Positions 1 to 5,376 of a stretch of DNA of 7,695 nt are shown here, one piece after another (the stretch's first letter is position 1; each line of letters begins with the position of its first letter). The notes beneath the pieces were generated by a model. It ran no database searches. It was not told the origin of the DNA and saw only the letters and a list, made by a program, of their open reading frames with translations. A program made the position numbers and the translations under genes. Origin of the DNA: Gammaproteobacteria bacterium (GTDB taxonomy: Bacteria > Pseudomonadota > Gammaproteobacteria > Eutrophobiales > Eutrophobiaceae); assembly GCA_004356415.1 (NCBI GenBank), contig SMWN01000105.1:1-7695 (forward strand). Direction: 5' to 3'.

Positions 1-11
1 AATCCGACAGC
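1..11. repeat. Partial copy of REP-like palindromic repeat at window edge
   Basis: The first 11 bases (aatccgacagc) are identical, in the same orientation, to 1833-1843, the right arm of the complete palindromic repeat at 1811-1843. The rest of this copy would lie outside the window. It sits about 58 bases beyond the stop codon of the multicopper oxidase gene. Eleven bases is a short match, but it is the diagnostic arm of the element and in the expected post-gene position. Confidence 0.55.
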
Positions 12-30
12 GCTCTTATAAACAGCAGGA

Positions 31-58
31 GCGGGATTTATTCCGCGAACCATTCGCG
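31..58 (-). terminator. Possible terminator hairpins after the multicopper oxidase gene
   Basis: Two overlapping inverted repeats lie just past the oxidase stop codon. One is 31-36 with 41-46, a 6-bp stem including one G-T pair around a ttta loop. The other is 44-49 with 53-58 (cgcgaa / ttcgcg, 3-base loop). They are mutually exclusive. The minus strand lacks a clear U tract after either stem, so this is only a weak rho-independent candidate. Confidence 0.25.
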
Positions 59-68
59 CTTTTCCATT

Positions 69-1739
69 CTAGGACCTGCGTTTATTGATTGCATTAATCA
101 CTAGCGCCACCATGACTCCCAGCGAAAGCCCCAACCCCAACAAGCGTATCAACATCCATAAATCAGACTCCGCGTCTGAAAATGTCCCGGTAGCCAGATT
201 GTCCCACACCGGAACTTCTTTCCGATAATAGGCTTCAGTGAAAAACCGGCTCAGATCCACGCCCTGCGTTCTGGGCCAGCCGTTTTCCTGCAAATAGTCT
301 TCGTAAACAATGGCGCTGATGTTACCGCCCGGCCCGATGCCATCGTTGGTGACACCCTTTCCCTGGTGATCATGCAGCAGCCAGATTCCAGCCCCGTAGG
401 AATGCAGCCCGTCATTAGTGGTCTCCAGGTCCAGGTCTACACGCTGGGCGCTGGCAATCCACACCACGTCGCGAATGATTCGTGCTGCAGGTTTGACGGC
501 CACACCGTCATAATGGGTGGCCGTGACTTTGTGTCCGTGGGTATGCAGCGCAATACCGATACTGCCACCGTTAACTATACGTAATTTAATATGCTCATCG
601 GGTTTTGTTACCACCAACGATTCGCGAAACGTATAGGGAAATGAGCGGCCGTTGAGGGTAAAGAAATCGCTTTTTGCGTCAGTGATATCATAGCGGCGGT
701 GCATCTCCCGGGCTATCAGACGCGGGTCATTGAAGCGTTGAATGCGGTTGTTCAGATCGATATCGACGTCGAGATAGTGCAAATCGTATTCACGGTCGAA
801 CTGTTCTGTCACTGCGACCGATGGCACGCGTACGTGACCGGCGCCAACGTTGAGGGTTTGCAGCCAGTTGTTCGGCCGGTTTTCCTCGACAACGAACAGT
901 CCCTGCAGTCCCATCATGATATGTACGTGGGGTTGGACATGGCAATGATAAAACATGGTGCCACTCTGACGCGGTTGCAGGTCATAGGTACGTGCGCTAC
1001 CGGGCAGCACCGGTTTCTCGCTGGTCAGCGGGGTACCGTCGTTGCCTTCACCATCCGCATCGACGAATGGATGGTCTACTCCGTGAAAGTGAATCGTGTG
1101 CGGCATGTAATGACTGTTTTCCAAGGTGATTTTTACTCGGTCGCCCTGTTCAACGCGAATCGCCGGTGAAGGCAGACGCAACATGGCACGTGCCTTGAGC
1201 GACTCGAAGTTCTCGGTTGCCATGCCAAACATCTTGGGTACGAAAACCCAGAATCCCGGCCTGATACCGGGCGCGATGGCATACCGGGTCGTTGGTACAT
1301 TGCCTTCCGGTGAACCACCGTTGAGTTCGACGACCTCCAGGCGGATGTGGATTTCGTCCGGGTCGCCGTCACCATCCAGGTCCCGTCCTTTTACCACCGC
1401 ATCCGGGGTCAGGCCACTGGCCATAAGAACCTGCTGAGAGACATTGTTTGTTCCACGCACGAAAGCCGCTACTGCATAAGGATTGTCAGCAATACAGGTG
1501 GGTGAGCGGCGAATATCGACACCGGCAATGGTTTGCGCATCCCGCCAGTTCAACAGGTCCTCAGGACAGGGGATTTCTGCCTTTAAATCAGTGACAGTTT
1601 TCCCCTCGGGCAGTGCACGATAATCATCTGCGCCGAACCACTGGCTTAATTGCATGCGCAGTGCTAGAGGATACCACTGAGGCGGAAAACACAATAGTGC
1701 AAAAAGGATTGTGACCAAAAACAGCCAGCGTGTGTGCAT
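69..1739 (-). CDS. Membrane-anchored multicopper oxidase, two cupredoxin domains, type 1 Cu in domain 1
   Basis: This encodes a 556-aa copper oxidase predicted to act on the periplasmic side of the membrane; the substrate is unknown. The N-terminus (MHTRWLFLV...) is a signal peptide or anchor, and residues about 527-548 form a C-terminal transmembrane helix followed by NKRRS. Domain 1 carries H214-x-x-H217-x-H219 and the string H265-C266-H267 with H271 and M276, supplying a complete type 1 site (H, C, H, M) and half of a trinuclear site. Domain 2 has H399-T-H401-G-H and H456-D-H458, completing a trinuclear site but lacking a Cys, so it has no type 1 copper. That pattern fits two-domain oxidases with T1 in domain 1 and recalls NirK. 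Residues 120-128 (DLDGDGDPD) look like a calcium loop. The frame opens five codons earlier at a TTG (1754), but GAAGG abuts that TTG, so the ATG at 1739 is preferred. It lies downstream of the 196-aa gene on the same strand. Confidence 0.9.
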   Translation of the reverse strand: MHTRWLFLVTILFALLCFPPQWYPLALRMQLSQWFGADDYRALPEGKTVTDLKAEIPCPEDLLNWRDAQTIAGVDIRRSPTCIADNPYAVAAFVRGTNNVSQQVLMASGLTPDAVVKGRDLDGDGDPDEIHIRLEVVELNGGSPEGNVPTTRYAIAPGIRPGFWVFVPKMFGMATENFESLKARAMLRLPSPAIRVEQGDRVKITLENSHYMPHTIHFHGVDHPFVDADGEGNDGTPLTSEKPVLPGSARTYDLQPRQSGTMFYHCHVQPHVHIMMGLQGLFVVEENRPNNWLQTLNVGAGHVRVPSVAVTEQFDREYDLHYLDVDIDLNNRIQRFNDPRLIAREMHRRYDITDAKSDFFTLNGRSFPYTFRESLVVTKPDEHIKLRIVNGGSIGIALHTHGHKVTATHYDGVAVKPAARIIRDVVWIASAQRVDLDLETTNDGLHSYGAGIWLLHDHQGKGVTNDGIGPGGNISAIVYEDYLQENGWPRTQGVDLSRFFTEAYYRKEVPVWDNLATGTFSDAESDLWMLIRLLGLGLSLGVMVALVINAINKRRS

Positions 1740-1741
1740 AG

Positions 1742-1759
1742 TTACATCATACAACCTTC
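1742..1759 (-). promoter_or_regulatory. Ribosome-binding region with a minimal upstream ORF before the oxidase gene
   Basis: On the minus strand GAAGG (1759-1755) is followed by ATG (1750-1748), ATG (1747-1745) and TAA (1744-1742), then two bases and the oxidase ATG (1739-1737). The Shine-Dalgarno-like element is well spaced for the tiny ATG-ATG-stop frame but about 15 bases from the oxidase ATG. This could mean reinitiation, or simply a weak start. Confidence 0.3.
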
Positions 1760-1810
1760 GTGGGATTTTATGTTTATGTTGTTGACAGAAAGCCCTGGTA
1801 TTCCAGAAGC

Positions 1811-1843
1811 GCAGGTCGGATTAGCGCAGCATAATCCGACAGC
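1811..1843. repeat. REP-like palindromic intergenic repeat
   Basis: A perfect 9-bp inverted repeat, gtcggatta (1815-1823) and taatccgac (1832-1840), encloses an 8-base loop (gcgcagca). It lies between the 196-aa gene and the oxidase gene, ending directly before the stop codon of the former. Similar short palindromes of the gtcggatta...taatccgac kind are, from memory, scattered in many proteobacterial genomes after gene ends. It could act as an mRNA-stabilising or attenuating hairpin. A second copy begins at base 1 of the window. Confidence 0.7.
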
Positions 1844-2434
1844 CTATTTTACGGGAACTCTGTTACTGAACCAGTAGAGCGCCTGCGCAAGGACCAGCAG
1901 TGCGATAAAGAGTGGCAGATAGCCGTAGTCGGTCCCACCCACCTGAAAATAAAACACCGCATGATAAGTTTTTTCCTTTTCGGGATGAACGGCTGTCACA
2001 ATGCCGATATAGCCCCCGGCCTGCTGAAAATCGTAATTAACCGTGAGCACACCGTCCGGTCGCTTCACCGACGGTAGATAAAAAACCGTATCCTGTTCGA
2101 TATCCTCGAGACCGGTAATATCATCCCAGTTGGCGAAAATACTGAAATTATTAACATCCCTGATAATACGAAAATCGACTTGCATTTCCTTGAGGAAATC
2201 GTGCAGGTAATCAATCACAAATACGCTGCTGGCCACTTCGGGAATGTCTTCGCAAAATTCCTGTGTCCCGTAAGTTTTCGGTTGATAGATAGTAAAATGC
2301 GCTTTCAGAAACCCGATTTTGATCACACACACATCGTCTTCCATACCAACACCACCGTGTGCAGTGGCATCCTGGCACCAGGTTATCAGATATCCCAGTG
2401 TCAGTTGCAACAGTAAAATTCTAGATATCGTCAT
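1844..2434 (-). CDS. Exported, C-terminally anchored protein of unknown function next to the multicopper oxidase
   Basis: This 196-aa protein has an N-terminal signal peptide (about 1-25, ending ...CQDATA before HGG), a roughly 140-residue periplasmic part and one C-terminal membrane helix (about 171-189, YGYLPLFIALLVLAQALYWF). C20 does not sit in a proper lipobox (Trp precedes it), so signal peptidase I cleavage is likelier, leaving His26 as the mature N-terminus. Two other cysteines, C36 and C61, could form a disulfide. The segment before the helix (about 125-166) looks beta-rich, as in small membrane-tethered sandwich domains. I do not recognise a named family, although the HGGVxMEDDxCVIKIG start resembles conserved hypothetical proteins I recall from chemolithotrophic proteobacteria. 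It starts at ATG 2434 with GAGATGAA just upstream and precedes the oxidase gene on the same strand, so a joint role in periplasmic copper or redox chemistry is inferred. Confidence 0.82.
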   Translation of the reverse strand: MTISRILLLQLTLGYLITWCQDATAHGGVGMEDDVCVIKIGFLKAHFTIYQPKTYGTQEFCEDIPEVASSVFVIDYLHDFLKEMQVDFRIIRDVNNFSIFANWDDITGLEDIEQDTVFYLPSVKRPDGVLTVNYDFQQAGGYIGIVTAVHPEKEKTYHAVFYFQVGGTDYGYLPLFIALLVLAQALYWFSNRVPVK

Positions 2435-2547
2435 TTTTCATCTCAAGTAGCAAGCCATGTTAATACTACGATGTTTCATTTACTCGGGGACAGGAAAACC
2501 GATCCGGGTTGATGGTTGATGGTGATCATGTCTGGAGGAATTTTCAA

Positions 2548-2643
2548 ATGGCGTTCGGCCTTACGGCGGGAAACTACACCTGGGCCAGTCTGGACAACCT
2601 AAACCGGCATCGGATAAACGCACATACGCGCCTAAAACAATGA
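2548..2643 (+). other. Short plus-strand ORF with strong Shine-Dalgarno crossing the ctaA breakpoint
   Basis: GGAGGA (2534-2539) lies 8 bases before ATG 2548, near-ideal spacing. The frame runs 31 codons (starting MAFGLTAGN) to TGA at 2641-2643. From about codon 10 it is simply the antisense of the ctaA remnant, so if it ever was a gene only its first nine or so codons survive. It may be the 5' end of a sequence brought in by the rearrangement that broke ctaA. No family can be assigned. Most likely not a functional gene now. Confidence 0.25.
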
Positions 2644-2704
2644 CGGCCAATGCCAGGGCATACGTAACACGTGTGATATTTAATAATGACTTACTTTTTT
2701 GCAT
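2561..2704 (-). pseudogene. ctaA: ctaA (COX15 heme A synthase) N-terminal remnant, truncated
   Basis: A 47-codon frame starts at ATG 2704, 31 bases after the stop codon of the SCO-like gene, and ends in TAA at 2563-2561. Its product has the first membrane helix of COX15/CtaA followed by the family signature: residues 24-43 read LGAYVRLSDAGLGCPDWPRC, where the family has GAYVRLSxAGLGCPDWPGC. Heme A synthase oxidises heme O to heme A in the membrane and is normally about 330-380 residues with eight helices. Here similarity stops after C43 and four unrelated residues precede the stop. No further CtaA-like sequence is visible in any frame down to 2435. Its position straight after SURF1 and the SCO-like gene is where ctaA is expected, so this is a genuine broken gene rather than a chance match. 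Confidence 0.85.
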
Positions 2705-2735
2705 AAAGACTATCTGAATAGGTTTGCTAACTGGA

Positions 2736-3344
2736 CTAACCGATACGTGATGCTCTTAATAATTTTTTTAAGTCTTGCATGATGTCTCTTGGATTTGCAT
2801 CGGGCTCAAAACTCATCATTAGATTTCCAAGAGGATCAATTATATATATGCGTCCTGCTTCCAATGGATTATCTGAACTCGTTAAACGAAACTTATCAAG
2901 TAGTGCGTTTGTATCTAATAAGTCTGTATTGATCACTTGTTGTCCTGCGTAATTGACCAACAAGTCCGATAATTCATTTGCGTGTTGTTGTGTTAATAAC
3001 AAAACCTTTTGTACCCGCAGCGAATGTTTGTCCATTGCTATATGGATTTGGCGCATACGGTAGACGTTATCTACGCACAGCTTGTCACACGACCTGGTAA
3101 CATAAACCATGCTCCATTTGCCATGTAAGCTTTCTTTCCTGTCTGCCTTTATCGGGTCTATCAATGACAAATCGACTATAGGTCTTGGTGGAACTATAAG
3201 TTCACCATGATTTGACATGCCTCTGTTTTCAAGAAAATTGGTGTAATTAAATACATACCATGACAATATCAACGGACTGGTAAACGCTATGACGATAAGA
3301 ATTAATATTATTTTATTATTTTTGTCGTTTCCTTCTTCGCTCAT
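2736..3344 (-). CDS. SCO-like, thioredoxin-fold membrane protein of the cytochrome oxidase cluster
   Basis: This 202-aa protein has one N-terminal membrane helix (about 11-34), then a periplasmic domain resembling SCO1/SenC copper chaperones: LHGKWSMVYVTRSCDKLC with C86-x3-C90 matching the copper-binding CxxxC, then a helix and strand (RMRQIHIAMDK...VQKVLLL), and later IYIIDPLGN (about 167-174), equivalent to the strand after the SCO histidine. That histidine is not seen; the place reads LEAGRIYI. It may therefore be a thiol-redox or partial copper assembly factor. The frame is open for 27 more codons upstream, but ATG 3344 overlaps the SURF1 stop as ATGA and has GGATGGG upstream, making it the probable start. 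It is the positional counterpart of the uncharacterised gene following SURF1 in Pseudomonas cox clusters. The DNA is AT-rich like SURF1. Confidence 0.8.
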   Translation of the reverse strand: MSEEGNDKNNKIILILIVIAFTSPLILSWYVFNYTNFLENRGMSNHGELIVPPRPIVDLSLIDPIKADRKESLHGKWSMVYVTRSCDKLCVDNVYRMRQIHIAMDKHSLRVQKVLLLTQQHANELSDLLVNYAGQQVINTDLLDTNALLDKFRLTSSDNPLEAGRIYIIDPLGNLMMSFEPDANPRDIMQDLKKLLRASRIG

Positions 3345-4099
3345 ACGCTTTGTCCCATCCTTTGTATGTTCTTGATATTTAAAACCAAATATATAATCAA
3401 TAATGCTGTTGCAAAAGCGAACCATTGAAAAGCATAGCCGTTATGTATACTTACACCTGAACCGGGTAATCGCCATTGTCTACGATAACCATGTTCTGAC
3501 CCCGGCTCTAATCTAACAATGTATGGCAAAAGTTTTGTTTTTGTTAACTCCGCCACCTCATCAATATTCAGTCGTTGTACCCGATAAATACCTTTATTCA
3601 TTTGTTCCGGCGGCATTTCTTTTAACAACAACCCTGTTTTTGGTTCTTCCTTAGCAACACCCTTAATATTCACAAACCCATTCGTCATGATTATTTCCGG
3701 ACTCGCGGTGCGATCATTACCTGCCGACAACCAACCGCGGTTTATTAACACCACATGCTCGCTTTGTTCTAACTTAAAAGGGGTGTAAACATAGTAGCCC
3801 GCTTGTCCTAGTTCTACCTGGTTATCTAACAGTATTTGATATTGCTCCAGAAATTCTCCTGTTGCATTAACATGTCGCCAAATTATTTCTTCTTTATTAG
3901 ATAATTTTGTATTGTCATGATTGAGATCAATTGCTTGTCCTGATTGCCTGTTTTCAAAATCTGAATATAAAGTTCTTTTATAATCTGCACGATCCAGTTG
4001 CCAGAAACCCAGCGAAATAAACAAACCGAAAAATACCAATGCAAGCAAGCTTGTAATCAATCTCGGACAAAAACACCAATTGCCAATAATTAATTTCAT
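3341..4099 (-). CDS. SURF1 family cytochrome c oxidase assembly protein
   Basis: This 252-aa inner-membrane protein assists maturation of oxidase subunit I, probably heme a3 delivery. It has the standard two-helix layout: helix 1 at about 14-33 running into the family motif GFWQLDRA (31-38), a large periplasmic loop, and helix 2 near the C-terminus preceded by HNGYAFQWFAFA, matching the SURF1 hallmark (H-x-GYAxQWFxxA). Within the loop, ATGEFL, LINRGWL and the RRQWRLPGSG region are also family-like. Length is typical. The start ATG 4099 has only a weak upstream ribosome site. The stop overlaps the next gene's ATG (ATGA), implying translational coupling. Upstream, 72 bases separate it from the divergent DUF2909-type gene. 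The coding DNA is AT-rich (18 G/C of 60 at 3901-3960). Confidence 0.93.
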   Translation of the reverse strand: MKLIIGNWCFCPRLITSLLALVFFGLFISLGFWQLDRADYKRTLYSDFENRQSGQAIDLNHDNTKLSNKEEIIWRHVNATGEFLEQYQILLDNQVELGQAGYYVYTPFKLEQSEHVVLINRGWLSAGNDRTASPEIIMTNGFVNIKGVAKEEPKTGLLLKEMPPEQMNKGIYRVQRLNIDEVAELTKTKLLPYIVRLEPGSEHGYRRQWRLPGSGVSIHNGYAFQWFAFATALLIIYLVLNIKNIQRMGQSV

Positions 4100-4116
4100 T
4101 TATTATGATACTTCAA

Positions 4117-4122
4117 ATTATA
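4117..4122 (-). promoter_or_regulatory. Candidate -10 box for the SURF1 transcript
   Basis: The minus strand reads TATAAT at 4122-4117, a perfect consensus -10, 17 bases before the SURF1 ATG. A TTGATA lies upstream but with a 20-base spacer, longer than ideal. Because SURF1 cannot be read from the coxC transcript without crossing a gene on the other strand and a putative terminator, a promoter in this 72-base gap is expected. Confidence 0.35.
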
Positions 4123-4171
4123 TGCTGGTTATACTGCTTGAATATCAACAACAAAATTACCGGTACATTAA

Positions 4172-4405
4172 ATGACCGCTGCTGTTCTTTTTAAAATATA
4201 CATCGTGGTTTTACTTCTCTCGATAGGCTTTTCTTTGTTGTCTGGACTTTTTTTCCTGGCCAAAGATAACTCCGGGTCAAATAGATTAGTTACTTCACTT
4301 ACTTTTAGAATAGCGCTTTCAATTACCCTTTTCGTTTCATTAATTATCGGCTACAAATTAGGCTGGATTCAACCTCACGGCCTTGGTCTTCAATCCCCCA
4401 AATAG
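4172..4405 (+). CDS. Twin-transmembrane protein, DUF2909-like
   Basis: This 77-aa protein is made almost entirely of two hydrophobic helices (about 5-30 and 43-65), joined by a short loop (AKDNSGSNRLVTSL) and ending in a polar tail (GWIQPHGLGLQSPK). The LFFLAKD...RLVTSLTFRIALSI pattern matches the small DUF2909 twin-transmembrane family found between coxC and SURF1 in gammaproteobacterial clusters. Function is unknown; conserved linkage suggests a role in oxidase assembly or stability. It is the only gene in the window on the plus strand, convergent with coxC and divergent from SURF1. The ribosome-binding site before ATG 4172 is poor. Confidence 0.85.
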   Translation: MTAAVLFKIYIVVLLLSIGFSLLSGLFFLAKDNSGSNRLVTSLTFRIALSITLFVSLIIGYKLGWIQPHGLGLQSPK

Positions 4406-4440
4406 AAATAGCGCTGCTGCAGCGTCATTCAACTATTTCT
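4404..4440. terminator. Nested hairpin between convergent genes, probable bidirectional terminator
   Basis: An outer perfect 8-bp inverted repeat, agaaatag (4404-4411) with ctatttct (4433-4440), encloses an inner 5-bp stem, cgctg (4412-4416) with cagcg (4420-4424). T-rich sequence (ttttctgtt) follows on the plus strand, and an A-rich mirror serves the other strand. The element begins within the stop codon of the twin-transmembrane gene and ends 12 bases before the coxC stop, where convergent units need termination. Confidence 0.5.
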
Positions 4441-4452
4441 TTTCTGTTGAAA

Positions 4453-5346
4453 TTAAATCCAGTAGACAAAGATAAACAAACCTAACCAGACCACGTCAAC
4501 AAAGTGCCAATACCAGGCAATACCTTCAAAGGCAAAATGGTCATACGCTGAGAAATGTCCTTTCATTGATCTAAACAGGAGAACCAATATCATGGTTGCG
4601 CCCATGGTGACATGAAAACCGTGGAAGCCCGTTAACATGAAAAAGGTCGAGCCATAGACGCCTGAACTTAGCGTGAGATCCAACTCATGATAAGCGTGGG
4701 CATATTCTCCTGCTTGAAAGTATACGAAGATAAAACCCAGAAAAACAGTTGCGGCCAACCACCAGCATAAGGCTGAACGTTCGCCTTTCTTCAAGGCCCA
4801 GTGTGCAAAGGTAATCGTCGCGCCACTAGAGAGAAGAATCGCCGTATTCACGGCAGGAACACCCCAGACAGGAATAATATCTTTTATTGCCATGAACCTG
4901 GATTCAACACCGGATACTGTCATATCAGGCGTCGTCAATAGCGGCCATACTGCTTCAAAGTTAGGCCACAGGAATTGGTTTGTTGGGAAACCTGCGCCTT
5001 CGCCACCCAGCCATGGCACAGACAACACACGTGTATAGAATAAGGCGCCAAAGAATGCAGCAAAAAACATCACTTCAGAGAAGATGAACCAACTCATTCC
5101 CCAACGGAAACTGGAATCAACCTGCTTGTTATAGTTTCCGGCAAGGCTTTCACCAATCACATCAGAAAACCATCCGACAAACATATAGATAACTGCGGCT
5201 ATACCAAGACCCAGGATAAATGTACCAAAACCCGATCCATTCAACATCATGCCACCACCAATAAAAGTGGTAAACAAAGCCAGGGTTCCTACAATCGGCC
5301 AACGGCTCGGTTCCGGGATAAAATATGCACTGTGTGAGTCAGACAT
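4453..5346 (-). CDS. coxC: Cytochrome c oxidase subunit III
   Basis: This is a 297-aa inner-membrane subunit with about seven helices that stabilises subunit I and supports proton uptake in aa3 oxidases. Family motifs include FRWGMSWFIFSEVMFF (about 81-96, with the conserved membrane Glu), GVYGSTFFMLTGFHGFHV and, near the C-terminus, AWYWHFVDVVWLGLF. Length and full helix content match the subunit III family. The start at ATG 5346 is supported by GAGGA about 8 bases upstream. It lies 30 bases after ctaG and is the last gene of the ctaD transcript before the convergent twin-transmembrane gene. Also called ctaE in some genomes. Confidence 0.96.
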   Translation of the reverse strand: MSDSHSAYFIPEPSRWPIVGTLALFTTFIGGGMMLNGSGFGTFILGLGIAAVIYMFVGWFSDVIGESLAGNYNKQVDSSFRWGMSWFIFSEVMFFAAFFGALFYTRVLSVPWLGGEGAGFPTNQFLWPNFEAVWPLLTTPDMTVSGVESRFMAIKDIIPVWGVPAVNTAILLSSGATITFAHWALKKGERSALCWWLAATVFLGFIFVYFQAGEYAHAYHELDLTLSSGVYGSTFFMLTGFHGFHVTMGATMILVLLFRSMKGHFSAYDHFAFEGIAWYWHFVDVVWLGLFIFVYWI

Positions 5347-5376
5347 AACTATTCCTCATTTCGATTATTTATTGTT

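Noticed and set aside
699..1169. Plus-strand 156-codon frame, and others at 366-584 and 1126-1437, within the multicopper oxidase gene
   Set aside because: All are antisense shadows of the oxidase gene, which carries all copper motifs in its own frame.
1782..1787. Perfect TTGACA -35 hexamer on the plus strand
   Set aside because: No matching -10 at proper spacing and no plus-strand gene downstream.
2435..2560. Searched for further ctaA, ctaB or sco coding remnants after the truncation
   Set aside because: No frame on the minus strand shows family motifs; stops occur in each frame read and the stretch ends in the ribosome site of the 196-aa gene.
3345..3425. 27-codon N-terminal extension of the SCO-like protein
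   Set aside because: It would overlap SURF1 by 85 bases; the ATGA overlap at 3344 with an upstream GGATGGG is the more natural start, and it puts the membrane helix near the N-terminus.
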